DNA of 55,040 nt from assembly GCA_018398765.1 (NCBI GenBank), contig JAHBMJ010000165.1:1-55040 (forward strand), given 5' to 3'. This document shows, piece after piece, positions 21,677-34,000 of this stretch; position 1 is the stretch's first letter, and every line of letters starts with the position of its first letter. Both the position numbers and the translations under genes were made by a program. Source of the stretch: Chromera velia (Eukaryota > Sar > Chromeraceae). Below the pieces are notes generated by a model that was not told where the DNA came from, ran no database searches, and worked only from the letters and a program-made list of their open reading frames with translations.

Positions 21677-24600
21677 TGGACAAGCAGACGGACGGACGGA
21701 CAGAGAGTGGGAGAGATAAGCATGCGAAGAGACAGGCAGAGAGATGGACAATGAACCAGGGGAGCAGAGCAGAGACACGATCGAATGAATGGACAGACAG
21801 AGAGACATGCAGACGAACACACCTCTGCAAATTGGAGGCCCGCTACTTGAGTAAGGGAACCAAATCGCCTTGCCTGCCCCGTTCCCCACACAGGCTTTGC
21901 TGCTGTCCCCCTGCAGTGCCTCATTTCCAAGACACCCAAAGCGGACGCTGTCTCCAGTAACCCAATTGGCACCGTTGGGAGGGGACGCTGGGCTCATCCA
22001 CCCAAGCTCAGGAACTGTTGGGGGGTCACCTTCACATGAAACCGCTGCAGTGAGACAAAAGAAGAGGCGGAGAGACACTGATCGACCAACGTGACAGGCT
22101 GTCAATTTGCAGTGCATGTATCCTTCTATGTGTCGGATCATGCCTTTTCCCGCTCAGATGCAGACCTTCTGTTGTCAGAAGTCATTGAAGTTTGTGTCGA
22201 AAGTCTTGCGGGAGTCTGCCGATGCCGAAGCGATTCAAAAGGGAAGACTCGCTCAGATTGTCTCCCATCACATCGCGCATGAGTCTCAGATTCTCTCCTT
22301 TCTAATATTCGCGTCTTGACTGACGTGCGCAGTAAGCGACGTGAGAAGGCCAGACGGATTCTGGTGGGACTGCATTCGCGACGCCCTCACAGGCAAGCTC
22401 GAGAACCCCGACTTGAATGTACCCTTCATTACATCTGCAATTGATTGATTTACGCATGCAGGCACGTTTTCTTTCGCGTACGTACACAATTTCTCATACT
22501 CGTTTCATCTTACATGTCCATCATACATGATACAACAACACATTCCATGAATCAAATAAATAATTTCACGATCCAGTCGGATCTCGCAAATGCACGCCCG
22601 CACGCAGTCGGCTGTCCAATTCACACGACACGACGCCGAGAATTTTGAAAAAAACCTGCAGACCCGCACCAGATCAACCACTTATTTCCTCGTGCAGTCA
22701 GGCGGTTGTACAGACCAGGCCGACCAGCAAGAGGAGCCGCCTCCGCGCATAATGATCATGATTGAAAGAGGGGAAAAGATGGACATACATGCACACAGGC
22801 GCGTACACACACATGCAGTGAGAGGGGGGGGAGGGTGGGAAAGAAACAAAGAAAGGAATGAAGAAAGAAGAAACCCACGAGAACGATACAGAGTCTCCAG
22901 CCTGCCAAAACACTCCGTTGGTCGGGTTTCCAGTCATCACACCTCCCTCAGGGACGACCGGAATCTGTCCGGTGCATTCCACAGCTGCACACGCACACCA
23001 TCATGGGAGGCAAAAGAGACTCAACTGCATTTCATGGCGCCAAAAATATCTACCCATACATAGCGCTCTCTCGAGAGACTGCCGCCATGACATGCTCTTT
23101 AATTACGACACGTCCTTTTGGATGATTGGAATCGCCAGCTTCTCTGTCCTTGCATCTATGCATTCATCTGGTCAGGACGCTCGGCTTTGCAAACAATGAT
23201 TTCGCGTTCCGCGTGCTTCTCGACTATAGCGTCGCCCTATTTGGATCGATGTTGCTTCAAAGGTCACTTTTGCTGTGTTGTACATTGACCTTCTCTCACA
23301 CTGCTGCAAGCGATGCATACTTCCCTGAACCCTACCTCCTCACTCTGCTCTGGCCCGTTCCGCTCTGACTGACGATTGCAGAGAAATGAGTGGGAGGGCC
23401 ACGCCGCGGTGGTCGGGCTCGTCCCCACGCAGGAGATTGCGGCCGGCCCTCCGTTGGTCTCCAGAGCAAATCCGGGGTCGCATACTACTTCGACACGACT
23501 GTCAGTGACGGCGTTCCGCATGGGGTTGGAGAAAACGAGCGCCCCATTCAAGGGGGCTGCTGGCTGATTTGAACAGACTTGGTCTGCATCAATTTGGTTG
23601 CATAGCGGAAAGCATAAATCTCTGTTCTGGGACTGGATGAAGCCGAAGAATAAGAAAACCTGGAGAGAACAAGAGGGCGAAAAGGAAAAACACTCGACAC
23701 GTTCGTGAGGCAAGAAGAGAAGAGAGAAGAGCAGAACGAGAAAGAAAGAGAAGGAACACAAGTAAGGCGAGAAAAAACCGTTTGGGGATCGAAAGCGAAA
23801 CGGAGAGGCACAAAAGAGATGAATCCCTTCCTCACCAACGAGAGCACAAATGCTGACCCTCGCAAATGCTTCCAACACCCGTTCGGTCTGTGTAACCCAA
23901 TTTGCAGGTGCACGTGTAGGAGCCAGCGGTGTCTGTGCAATCGGCAGTAAAGACAATGCCCAAGGGATCCAAGTCATCTCTCCGCCGAGCACAAAGATGG
24001 GCCCCTGTGGAACACTCATCAAACCCTGCAATGCAGCGGACCATGTGTGTGAAGAATCTTCACACACACACAGATAATGAAACCCGCAGCATGCGGGTGT
24101 TTCTGTATGTGTCTCGAGCAGGCTTTTTACGGTCGCAAAACAGTCGCATACGATGGCCGCGTTCGTCGCGACAGAAAAGTCCTTTTCTTTGATGAGAAAA
24201 GCAAGTTTGAGGCCCAGACGGAATTTGTAATTCTGATTCTACAGATGATCGGTCTCCTCGATCTGAGTTGAGTCGCTCACTGACAGCATTTGTCGGCTTC
24301 CAGAGTCCAGTTTCCCGGGCACTCGCATTTGCTCTCCATCAGCAGTCCGTAAGTTCCACTCGCCCCTCCATCCCCCGTCACTCGGCAGTCAAAGACCTCA
24401 AAGGGAGACGAAGGGGTGAACGACAGAGATGCCGCATCTGGCCTTAAGGAACAATCCGAGGCTCCGACATCCTGCAGACAGAGAAGGAGGCAGGCAGATG
24501 GGCAGGGAGACTTCAACTTTGCGAGCACGACTTGTTGGGGGGGCGGGTTTTCTGACGATCATTACATCACCCCCCAGATGGGAAGAAGAACGAGAAATGG

Positions 24601-27465
24601 ACTGCATGTCTCTCTGTGTGTCCATCTATGCATCTGTGTAGCTGTCTTATTTTCCCCGCCCTTCCTCCCTTTCGCTATCTCTCTGCCCGGTGATGCAGCA
24701 GGAAGAGAGGTAACCGACCGATGAGGTGCCAATGCATTCGTTGTCCGGCAGATTTGCAACGGAGAGTGCGGAGTCATAGTCTGTTTGTGAAGTACAGGTC
24801 GAGATGTGGAAGGTTCGGTTTGGCCTCTGTTGATTTCCCTCAAGGTACACGGCTGGTTGGGCAAACCTCTGGAGGGAGGCGGGCTCCGCTGGAAGGAAAT
24901 TGCAGAAGTCGGAGGGTTCCGTCAGGGCCGAGAGGGATGACACGGTTGAGCTTGTCTGACAGGGAAGTGTTCTTGTGGCTGCACGACCGATGCAGAGGAT
25001 GCATTTTCTTTCATACATTTTCTTTCATACATTATGCATGTTGAAGAATTCTGTATGAAAGAAAATGCATGCAGTGTTCTTGTGGCTGCACGACCGATGC
25101 AGAGGATGCATTTTCTTTCATACATTTTCTTTCATACATTATGCATGTTGAAGAATTCTGTATGAAAGAAAATGCATGCAGTGTTCTTGTGGCTGCACGA
25201 CCGATGCAGAGGATGCATTTTCTTTCATACATTTTCTTTCATACATTATGCATGTTGAAGAATTCTGTATGAAAGAAAATGCATGCAGTGTTCTTGTGGC
25301 TGCACAACCGATGCAGAAGACGTTGGGGAAGGTGGGAAGGCGGGAATACAAAACAGGATCAAGAAATAGAGGGGGGCAGAACCTCACCTAACGGACGGAC
25401 GGACGATGGTCTTCCTTTGTGTGAGAAGACAAACCTTCCAGGTTTTTCCTCAGTTGAGTGACACACTTACGTGCTTGCCATAATGCAGACACGGGCTTTT
25501 TGAAAGGGATGTGAAAGCAAAAGAAAGGAAAAACAAAAAGGTGCGTGCTGCCTAGTGTGTGAAGAACCATTTTGGCGCGTGTGCAAGCTTACCGAAGCAC
25601 TGTATGCCGTCTCCCCCAAAGCCGGCGTTGCAAGAACAAGAGAAGCTTCCCTCTTGGTTATAGCAGGATGAGTCGACATGGCAATTGTGGACATTCGTTT
25701 GACACTCGTCAATGTCTGCAGTCATTGAGAAGAAACGACATGCAACGGAAGAAAAAAAGGGGCAACGTGTTTGTGAATTTCTGTCTACTGCTGTTGGAAT
25801 CCTCCGAGCCGCTCGCAAATGACTTCAAAGTGGCAGAAGATCATGAGTGGGACGTGCAAGGGAAAACTTATGCACTGCGGGGTCGCTTTGTAGGTGGATT
25901 ACAATGTCCTCTGTGTGTTCAGTGGGCTACGCATGGTGTTGCAGCGTCTCCATTCATCTGTGAGAGTTCATAATTTTGCCGCTGAGACATGTGCAATGGT
26001 AGCGATGGAAAACTCTGGAGGTCTCCAAAGACCAACCGACCCACCCAAGCACGTATCTCCTCCATACCCAGAGCCGCAACTGCACACGAAACTTCCAGGT
26101 GTGTTGGTGCAGGTTCCTCCGGGAGACTCGCACGTGTGCAGAAGGAGCCCGCACTCGTCTGTGTCTGCAAATGGTCAAAGAAGAGCATGAAACTCAGATG
26201 ACGGGCCCAAGTTTTCCGTCGGCAACGAGTGCAGCTCCAAAAGCAGTTCTCTCATTTCTAAAAAAAAATCGTGACTTTTTGATTCCTTGCCATTTCGTTC
26301 CCCCGAAGCTTTCCCCATATATCCAAGGAAATGTCTGTTTCGTGTCCTCCCTTCCGTTTTGTCACGCCACTGGCAAAATCCTTTTTGTCTACTCCTCTGC
26401 CTCAACGAAGTGTGGCTACTCACTTACCCGCCCACCTCCCCGCCTACCTACCTGAACAGAAGTTTGCCCCGTACCCCGCAATGAAACCGGCGGTACAAAC
26501 ACATTCGAAGCTCCCGACGGAGTTCGAGCAGCTCGCCCCAAGATCAGACAGGCAATCGTCTATGCCCAGTGTGCATTCATCAGTATCTGCATTGAATTGG
26601 CACATGCATTCAGGGACAAACATCCGAATACATGGAGCAAGACTTCCTTCCGACGGCAGAAAAGATCCAGACCCCCCTACCGGCCCTCCAGGGGACCGGC
26701 AAAAAAGATAACGTAATGACGGCAGAAAAGATCCAGACCCCCCTACCGGCCCTCCAGGGGACCGGCAAAAAAGATAACGTAATGACGGCAATCGCAGGCG
26801 AAGAGAACAGCAGAAAGAGGGGAATTGAATGTGAAAGATAAGCAATCCACTAGGACAATGAACGTTTCCCTCCACATTTAGGATCTGAGGATGTAACAGT
26901 GGGAAGCGGGTCTGCTTGCATCTCTCTGGCGTCTTTTTTCGACGATGCGGAGACAGCTTTTGCTCTTTTTTCAGCCCCCTCCTCCTCCGAGTAATATTCA
27001 GCTGGCAGTGTATCTACCCACCGGAGCACGTCACGCCGTCTCCTGTGTACCCTCTCATACAAGCACACGTGAAGGTTCCCAGGGTGTTCGTGCACGTTGC
27101 CGTAGTTGGGGCACAGTTATGGCTGGAGGAACAGAAATCGTTAGAGACTGCAACAGGATCATGGGAAGGGAACGACAAGGAGTATGGTCGCGGCAGTCAG
27201 GCAGCACTCAGATGTTCTCTATAGATGCATGAGGCGAACAGATGCCTAAGCGAGAGTGAAACAAGGAACCATCAGAACACCATGCAGCGTTCTTCTGTAT
27301 TCAATCAAAGAATCCCAGCAGAAGAAACGCGTAGATCGAGGAATTGGAGGGCACCCAGTTGAAGAAGGAGACAGACAAACACAACAAAAGATATATCGAA
27401 AGAAAGATAAGTGGATGGAAGAGAACTCAGCTGCAGACGCATACACACAAACAAACACACACACA

Positions 27466-27520
<55 letters not shown>

Positions 27521-27544
27521 CAGAGACAGAGACAGAGACAGAGG

Positions 27545-27586
<42 letters not shown>

Positions 27587-27971
27587 CAAAGAGAAAGACA
27601 AAGAGAAAGAGAAAGAGAAAGAGGAAGAGAAAGCGAGAGAGAGCGAGAGAAAGAGAGAGAAAGAGAGAGAGGAGGAGGGAGGGGGAGAGGGAGAGAAGGG
27701 AAGGGGGCAGAGAAAGGATCTGAGAGGAGAGAAATTAGACACAGAAAAAGGGGGCAAGAAGGATCGACGGAAACGTAGACACAAACGCATTCCAAGAGAT
27801 TCTAACACACGCCTGACTCCCAGCCCCTCCAAACACACGAAGGAGAAAATGAGGCAGAGACAGCTTGACAGGTAACAAAAGCGGACCGACAGGATTCAAC
27901 GAGACAGAACACATGGGCACACACACACACACGCACACACACACACACACACGACGAGACAGAACACATGG

Positions 27972-28009
<38 letters not shown>

Positions 28010-31000
28010 ACACACGACTCTTCATCTGAACAAACAGCAGACAAAATAGGGGATTCATGGGATCCTTGACAGATGGAGACGATGCTCAGAAACCGCAACC
28101 GAAGGCGATGGTCAGACGCCCGTTTCACTCAACTGGACTCCCAACAGATATTCAACCTACCAGAACACGTCACGCCGTCTCCACTATACCCTGCATTGCA
28201 GGCACAAGTGAAGGACCCAGCAGTGTTTGTGCAGGCCCCGTTGCCGTCGCAGTTGTGGCTCGACGCACCGCACTCGTCGGCATCTGCACGGACAGGCGAA
28301 CCGCGGTCAATCGTGCAGCCTCACACAATCAACGTCACACGCACATAGGCTTGTACAGAAAACACTGACACGAGCGTTGTGTGGTCCACCAACAGCTGTG
28401 TACGCCCATGTGCGGCTTCAAAAAGCAGAGGGACATTCTCACGACGCCCAAGGAGGAACAACATGTAGCCAGATGAAACGACAAGCTGAGAGGTGGAGAC
28501 TAAACCCTGTTCTAAAAAGCGACAAATGCATGATCCTACACTGATCTGAAGGAAAGACAACGCAGCTTTTGATGATCAGAAGCCCGACTGTCCACTAAGG
28601 ACACGGAAAAGACATTCAACCTACCAGAACACGTCACGCCGTCTCCAGTATACCCTCCGTTGCACGCACAAGTGAAGGAGCCAGCAGTGTTTGTGCAGGC
28701 CCCATTGCCGTTGCAGTTGTGGCTGGATGCACTGCACTCGTCGGCATCTGCCAGCTGAACGCCTGCATTTTCAGACATTTTTCAGACACACGGGGAAGCG
28801 TAGGAAATCAGCAGAGAGACTCAAGGGCAGCTGCTCACTTTACAATTCTCAGCGGAAGAGAAAATTGTCTTCTTTTTTTCGCAGTCGTTGCGCGCTTGTC
28901 CCTAGTCACAGATAAATAGGAAATGGGAAGCCCTTGATCTCCGTGACCGAGCTAAGGTGAATGAATGGAAAGGCTACGCAGACAGAGGAAGACTTGTGCC
29001 ACTGAATGACGAGACATCGGGGTGAGGCAGATTGGACAACTGGGCATCCATCTTTGCTTCGAGAGGAATCGCTGTCTGAAGTGCGCTTGCTGACAGGGAG
29101 TGATACATGGGCTGGAAGGTCTGTTGTAGTATTGCTCTGTATGTCGTATTCGCATTTTGTTTTTACACCCAATTCGCTGTGATGCTTCCCACCAACTTAT
29201 GCATGCAGGAAGGGTATAGAGATTTGATTGAATAAACCCCACCTGCAACTGGCTCGGAGGCAGTGACGTCACCGCCCGCTGGGGAGCCCAGTTGGCCTGA
29301 ACCGTTGTCACCCGCCGCAACCAGACCTCCTCCGGTTTGCACGATGAATATGTTCAGCTCATTTGCAACGACCTGTAAGATAACATGAATCGGACGGAAG
29401 TAAGCAGAGCGGGACTGACTGATTGACTCCTCGGGACGATACCAAATCCTTTGGACACTGCGGCAAGGCTTTCAGGCATATCGGTGTCGAGTCGCCTTTG
29501 TGTTTTCTTATCGATATATTAATAATGTTTTTCCCTTGCTCTCATTTCGTGCTAGCATATTCGGCGTATGATTGAGGACTTAATCTGAAGTTTTGAAGAT
29601 TTCTGAGCCCTCAGAGGGTTTTTCTCGTAGCATATGAGGGGTGTGATCATGTCCTTTGACGTGGATTGCCTGACAGGATGGCTGAGCAAGGCATGCAGAC
29701 AGACAGGAGAGGAACATCTTCTTTTGGTAGCAAAAAGGACAAGCAAGGTGAGTTTTTTGAACGCCCATTCGTTGTGTAAAGCTCGACTTACGATAGGGGG
29801 CACTTTTGCATTCGTTGATTTTGACCCACCTTGGCTGCATTGGCGGACAGCACCAGCGGAGTCGGCGCGTCTCTCTCTGAGGAGTCGCCGAGCCCGAGCT
29901 CCCCCGATTTGTTCTCTCCCCACACGAGCAAAGATCCGTCCCCATTGCGGACTATTGCGGAGTCTTTTCCTGCACCCACTCACAGGTATTCCATTGACAA
30001 AAACACCAACATGGAGCCAGGTCTGAGCACAAAGTGTTTCCACACTCGATTTCAAGGCTATTATTTCAAGGCACCTGTTGAATCTCCTCTTTTCCATACA
30101 CATGCAGAGGGAGGGCAGGACCACCTTGGAGCCTGATGTTTCCATACGGCTGTTTTCATGCCGATAGCAACCTCTCGATTGACGGTGCTGTATGCGCTTG
30201 GTACTGAAACAAAGAAGTGAGGACTGATCACTTGTCACCCCACAAATCCTATTTTTTCCTTCTTTTCTTCTTTCTTTCCTTCTTTGCTTCTTTTGTTCTT
30301 TCTTTCCTTTCTTCCTTTCTTCCTTTCTTCCTTTCTTCCTTCCTTCCTTCTTTCCTTCCTTCCTTCCTTCTTTCCTTCCTTCCTTCCTTCCTTCTCTCGT
30401 TCTCTCCTTTTTTTCTTCTTTTCTTGTTTGCTTCTTTCCTTCTTCCTTCTTTCTCTTCTTTCTTTCTTTCTTTCTTTCCTTCCTTCCTTCCTTCCTTCCT
30501 TCCTTGTTTCCTTCCTCTCTTCCATCCTTCCTTTTATTTTCCTCTTTCCTCCATGCAATCCTTTGCTCTCTCTCCGTCCGTCCTTGTCTCCCTCCCTCCC
30601 TCCCTCCCTCCGTCTCTGTTCATCCTTCAATTTCCTGTGCATGTACGTCCTCTTGTCCTCTTGCGAATGGAATGGATGGCTCAAGCCAAGCAACCGTTCC
30701 TCCATGGTTCCAGAAGTACGCAAGGAATCAGAACAGCGTGACAAAAAACTGTTTCTCTGTAAGCTCACCTAAGGATACCTCGACTGCTCCAGAAGAAACA
30801 ATTTCGATAAAAACAGAGTTCCCGTGCCCGCTTGCGCCGCCGTCTCCGAGCTGCCCCTTTTTGTTGTCCCCAACCGTGAAGACTTTCCCTGATGCAGTTA
30901 AGACGGCACTGTGTTTTTCTCCAGCAGCAGCCATGGTAACGTTTTCACCCGGAATAGTGACCTGCGTGATCGCATCAATTAGACAGAACGAAAAGGTGAC

Positions 31001-31048
31001 TGTGCGACAGACCCACACCTACAGACACAGACACAGACACAGACACAG

Positions 31049-31094
<46 letters not shown>

Positions 31095-34000
31095 CGAAGC
31101 AGAGGAAGACAAAGGAACAGAGGAAGAAATGTCGTCAGAGCCACAGCATGGCATGCATTGAATAGAATTATGTGGTGCCTTTGTTTGTGCCTTGATATCT
31201 GGAGAGAAAAGGGGAATCATGAGAGAGGCACAATGACAGACAGGCTATGTGTTTTTTTTTTTCCCTCTCTCCGAGTGACAGGCAGGCAGACAGCCATGTC
31301 GATATATAAAACAAATGACAGACAGGCAGACAAATAAGCGAGCACACAAGTATTCAGACAAACAGACAGACAGACAATATGTTTCTTCTTCTCCCTCCTT
31401 TTCTTCATGTACACAACAGACAGACACACAGACAGACAGAAAGGACAAAGATAAAAGAATAAAACAAACAACCAAACAACGTGGGCAGGCGGCCCGAAAG
31501 GTGAGAGTTAAGCGCCCCTTGACTCTCCACCTCCCGACAGACTTTCTGGGTATCACTGGGTTAACACATTCATACTCTGCTGCTTCCACTCAAGACAAAA
31601 AGAAGAGAAAACAAGAAAAAAGAAAACGTACTGCAGTTCAAACAAACACATACAACATAGGGGGAACCGGCACCGTCATGTTATTGGGGGTGGGGGGGTG
31701 GGGGGGCGCCCCTGCGAGGGGGGAATCTTCTGATGCTGTGTCTTCGTCTGTTGCGGAAAGACTCTTTCGGACAGACAGGCAAGCGGACAGGCAGACAGGA
31801 AGGGAGACAGACGCGACGACTCCTGAGGGGACAGTACTGAGAGAGGTCCAGCTAGAAAAGAAAGGAGGCCAAGCGCTAATCCACATACTTCCTTTTGACA
31901 GCTGGACGAATTCACAGGCTTCCGTCTCTTCACTCGATCCCCCTCTCGTGAGCATCTCAGAATGTCTGCCTGCCTGCGCATGGTTCTATCATCATGCACA
32001 TACCTGAACGTGAGTACTCTGATCCGTTTCACTGCCTGTCCCAAGTCGCCCTTCCTTCCCGTTTCCGGCAGAGAAGAGTTTCCCGTCGGTTGTCCAGATA
32101 AGTGAATGCTCCTTTCCACAGCCCGCTCCCGCAACTGTTTCCCCGCTCAAAGAGGTGACTTGTGTTGGGCTGTTCCTGTCAGATGTGTCCCCCAATCCTG
32201 CGAAATGTTTGCAAATGAAATCCGAGAATGGAGCGTTCTGATCTTTGCAGATTTGTGCAGAGAAATGAATGAATTGTTTGGCTACGCATGTGGAGAAGGC
32301 AAGGCTATCCGGCACGCGATCGATCATGCTCCTCTTCAAAGAGTGGACCAAGCAAACAGCAAAAGGAAAAGACATGCCGGCAAAGGCACGTAAGGTAACC
32401 CGCAGAAAAGCAAAGAGAAGAGAAGGAAAAGACGAGAACTTTCGTCTGGTTTGCTCTCTTCCCTCCTTCCCTCACCTTCCTACCTCCTGAAATTTCCCTC
32501 TCTCTCTCTCTGCGAGCCGGTCTGTGTGCCTGCCTGTCTATCTGTCTGTCTGTCTCTCTGTCAATCTGTCTGTCTGTCTGTCGGTCTTTCTGTCTGTCTG
32601 TCTGTCTGTCTCTGTGTATCTCTGCCTGCCTCTGTCTGCCTCTGTGTATCTCTTTCTGTCTCTGTCCTTCTCTGTCTCTCTCTCTCTCTCTCTCTTGTGG
32701 GCTGTCTCACCCCCATTTCCTCCCATTTTGTTTCTAGTTTGGTTTTTCTCACACCCACAGAAGTCCCCAAACCGACGGACCCAATTGTCCTGCAAGAACA
32801 CACAAAAAGAGAAGGGAACACATGGAGGATATTATGAAAGAATTGCGGGAAGAAAGTGCGAGAATGGTTGCCTCGGAGAAAATGGGGGGAAGTTCAAAAG
32901 TGGGGAGGTGACAGACCGAAAGACTTACAAGCAGGCAGGTACACAGACATACAGACCAAAGGGCGTTATCAGAGAGGGCGAGCTGGGGCTAGGGGCAACT
33001 TGTGGAGAGTGGACAGGGGTTGAAAGGAAAAACGAGAAGCAGAGAGGGCGAGCTGGGGCTAGGGGCAACTTGTGGAGAGTGGACAGGGGTTGAAAGGAAA
33101 AGCGAGCAGCAGAGAGGGCGAGCTGGGGCTAGGGGCAACTTGTGGAGAGGCCAAGGAAAAGCGAGCAGCAGAGAGGGCGAAAGATGGTGTGGACAAAGAA
33201 AGATGCAGATTGAAGCAAGACAGGAGATATGCAGCACAAAGAATTCGAAATACTGAGTGAAAGAAACAGATGCAGAGAGGAGAGACAGTCACAAGCAGCA
33301 CAACAAACCCTTTTTGTTGTCTCCCCAGCTGTACAGGTTCCCAGATAGAGTCCATGCCATTGTGAAGGCCTCCCCACAGCAGACCCCGGCAACGTTCGGG
33401 AGATTGATGTCCAGTGCGTTGGCGCTGTTCGACGTCGAACCGTCCCCCAATTGCCCCGCGTCATTCAACCCCCATGTGTACAATCGATCGTTCCCAGAAG
33501 TGCTCACGAAAGCACTGTGATCCGATGCACACCCGGTTTTGACCCCCGGTAAAGCGAACACCTGAGTGAAGGAGTCTCTGCCGGTTGTGTCACTTAAACC
33601 GAGTTGTCCATATGAGTTCGCTCCTGACGCATGCCTGCAAGAGAGATTCATTCACAGACATCGATGCTAGGAAAAATACTGTCCCTCAGAAGCATTTTTG
33701 TGGCCGGCATCCGTAAATTCTCTCTGGATTGCTCTCTCGCTATTGGGCCGTCAGTTCTGGCGAGGTTCCTCTCAATTGTCGATCGACAGGGCATGCGTTC
33801 TCTGGCAGGCCTTGAATCTTTCCTTTTCTCCTTCCATCCTTTCTCCTTCCATCCTTTCCACTCCCCTCCGCCCTGGTCTCTGGACGCCTTCCTTGCTTTC
33901 GTCCTTGTTCCCATCACTCTCTTCTTCTTTGCCCGGGGTTCTCCGATCCCCTTGTCCTCGTTCCTTCCTTCCTCCCTTCCTTCCTTCCCTCCCCCCTTTC

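Larger units (their letters stand above)
25593..28747 (-). other. Six calcium-binding-type EGF modules, one per exon
   Basis: Exons 28625-28747, 28161-28283, 27022-27147, 26452-26586, 26045-26164 and 25593-25715 each encode one EGF module. Five begin with the calcium-binding motif D-x-D-E-C (DADEC twice, DTDEC twice, DIDEC); the third has SNDFC. All contain the six-Cys pattern with C.N..GSF.C.C..GY or a close variant. Every exon starts and ends in phase 1 and has a length divisible by three. The first two exons are about 90 percent identical in DNA and share flanking intron sequence. Confidence 0.9.
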
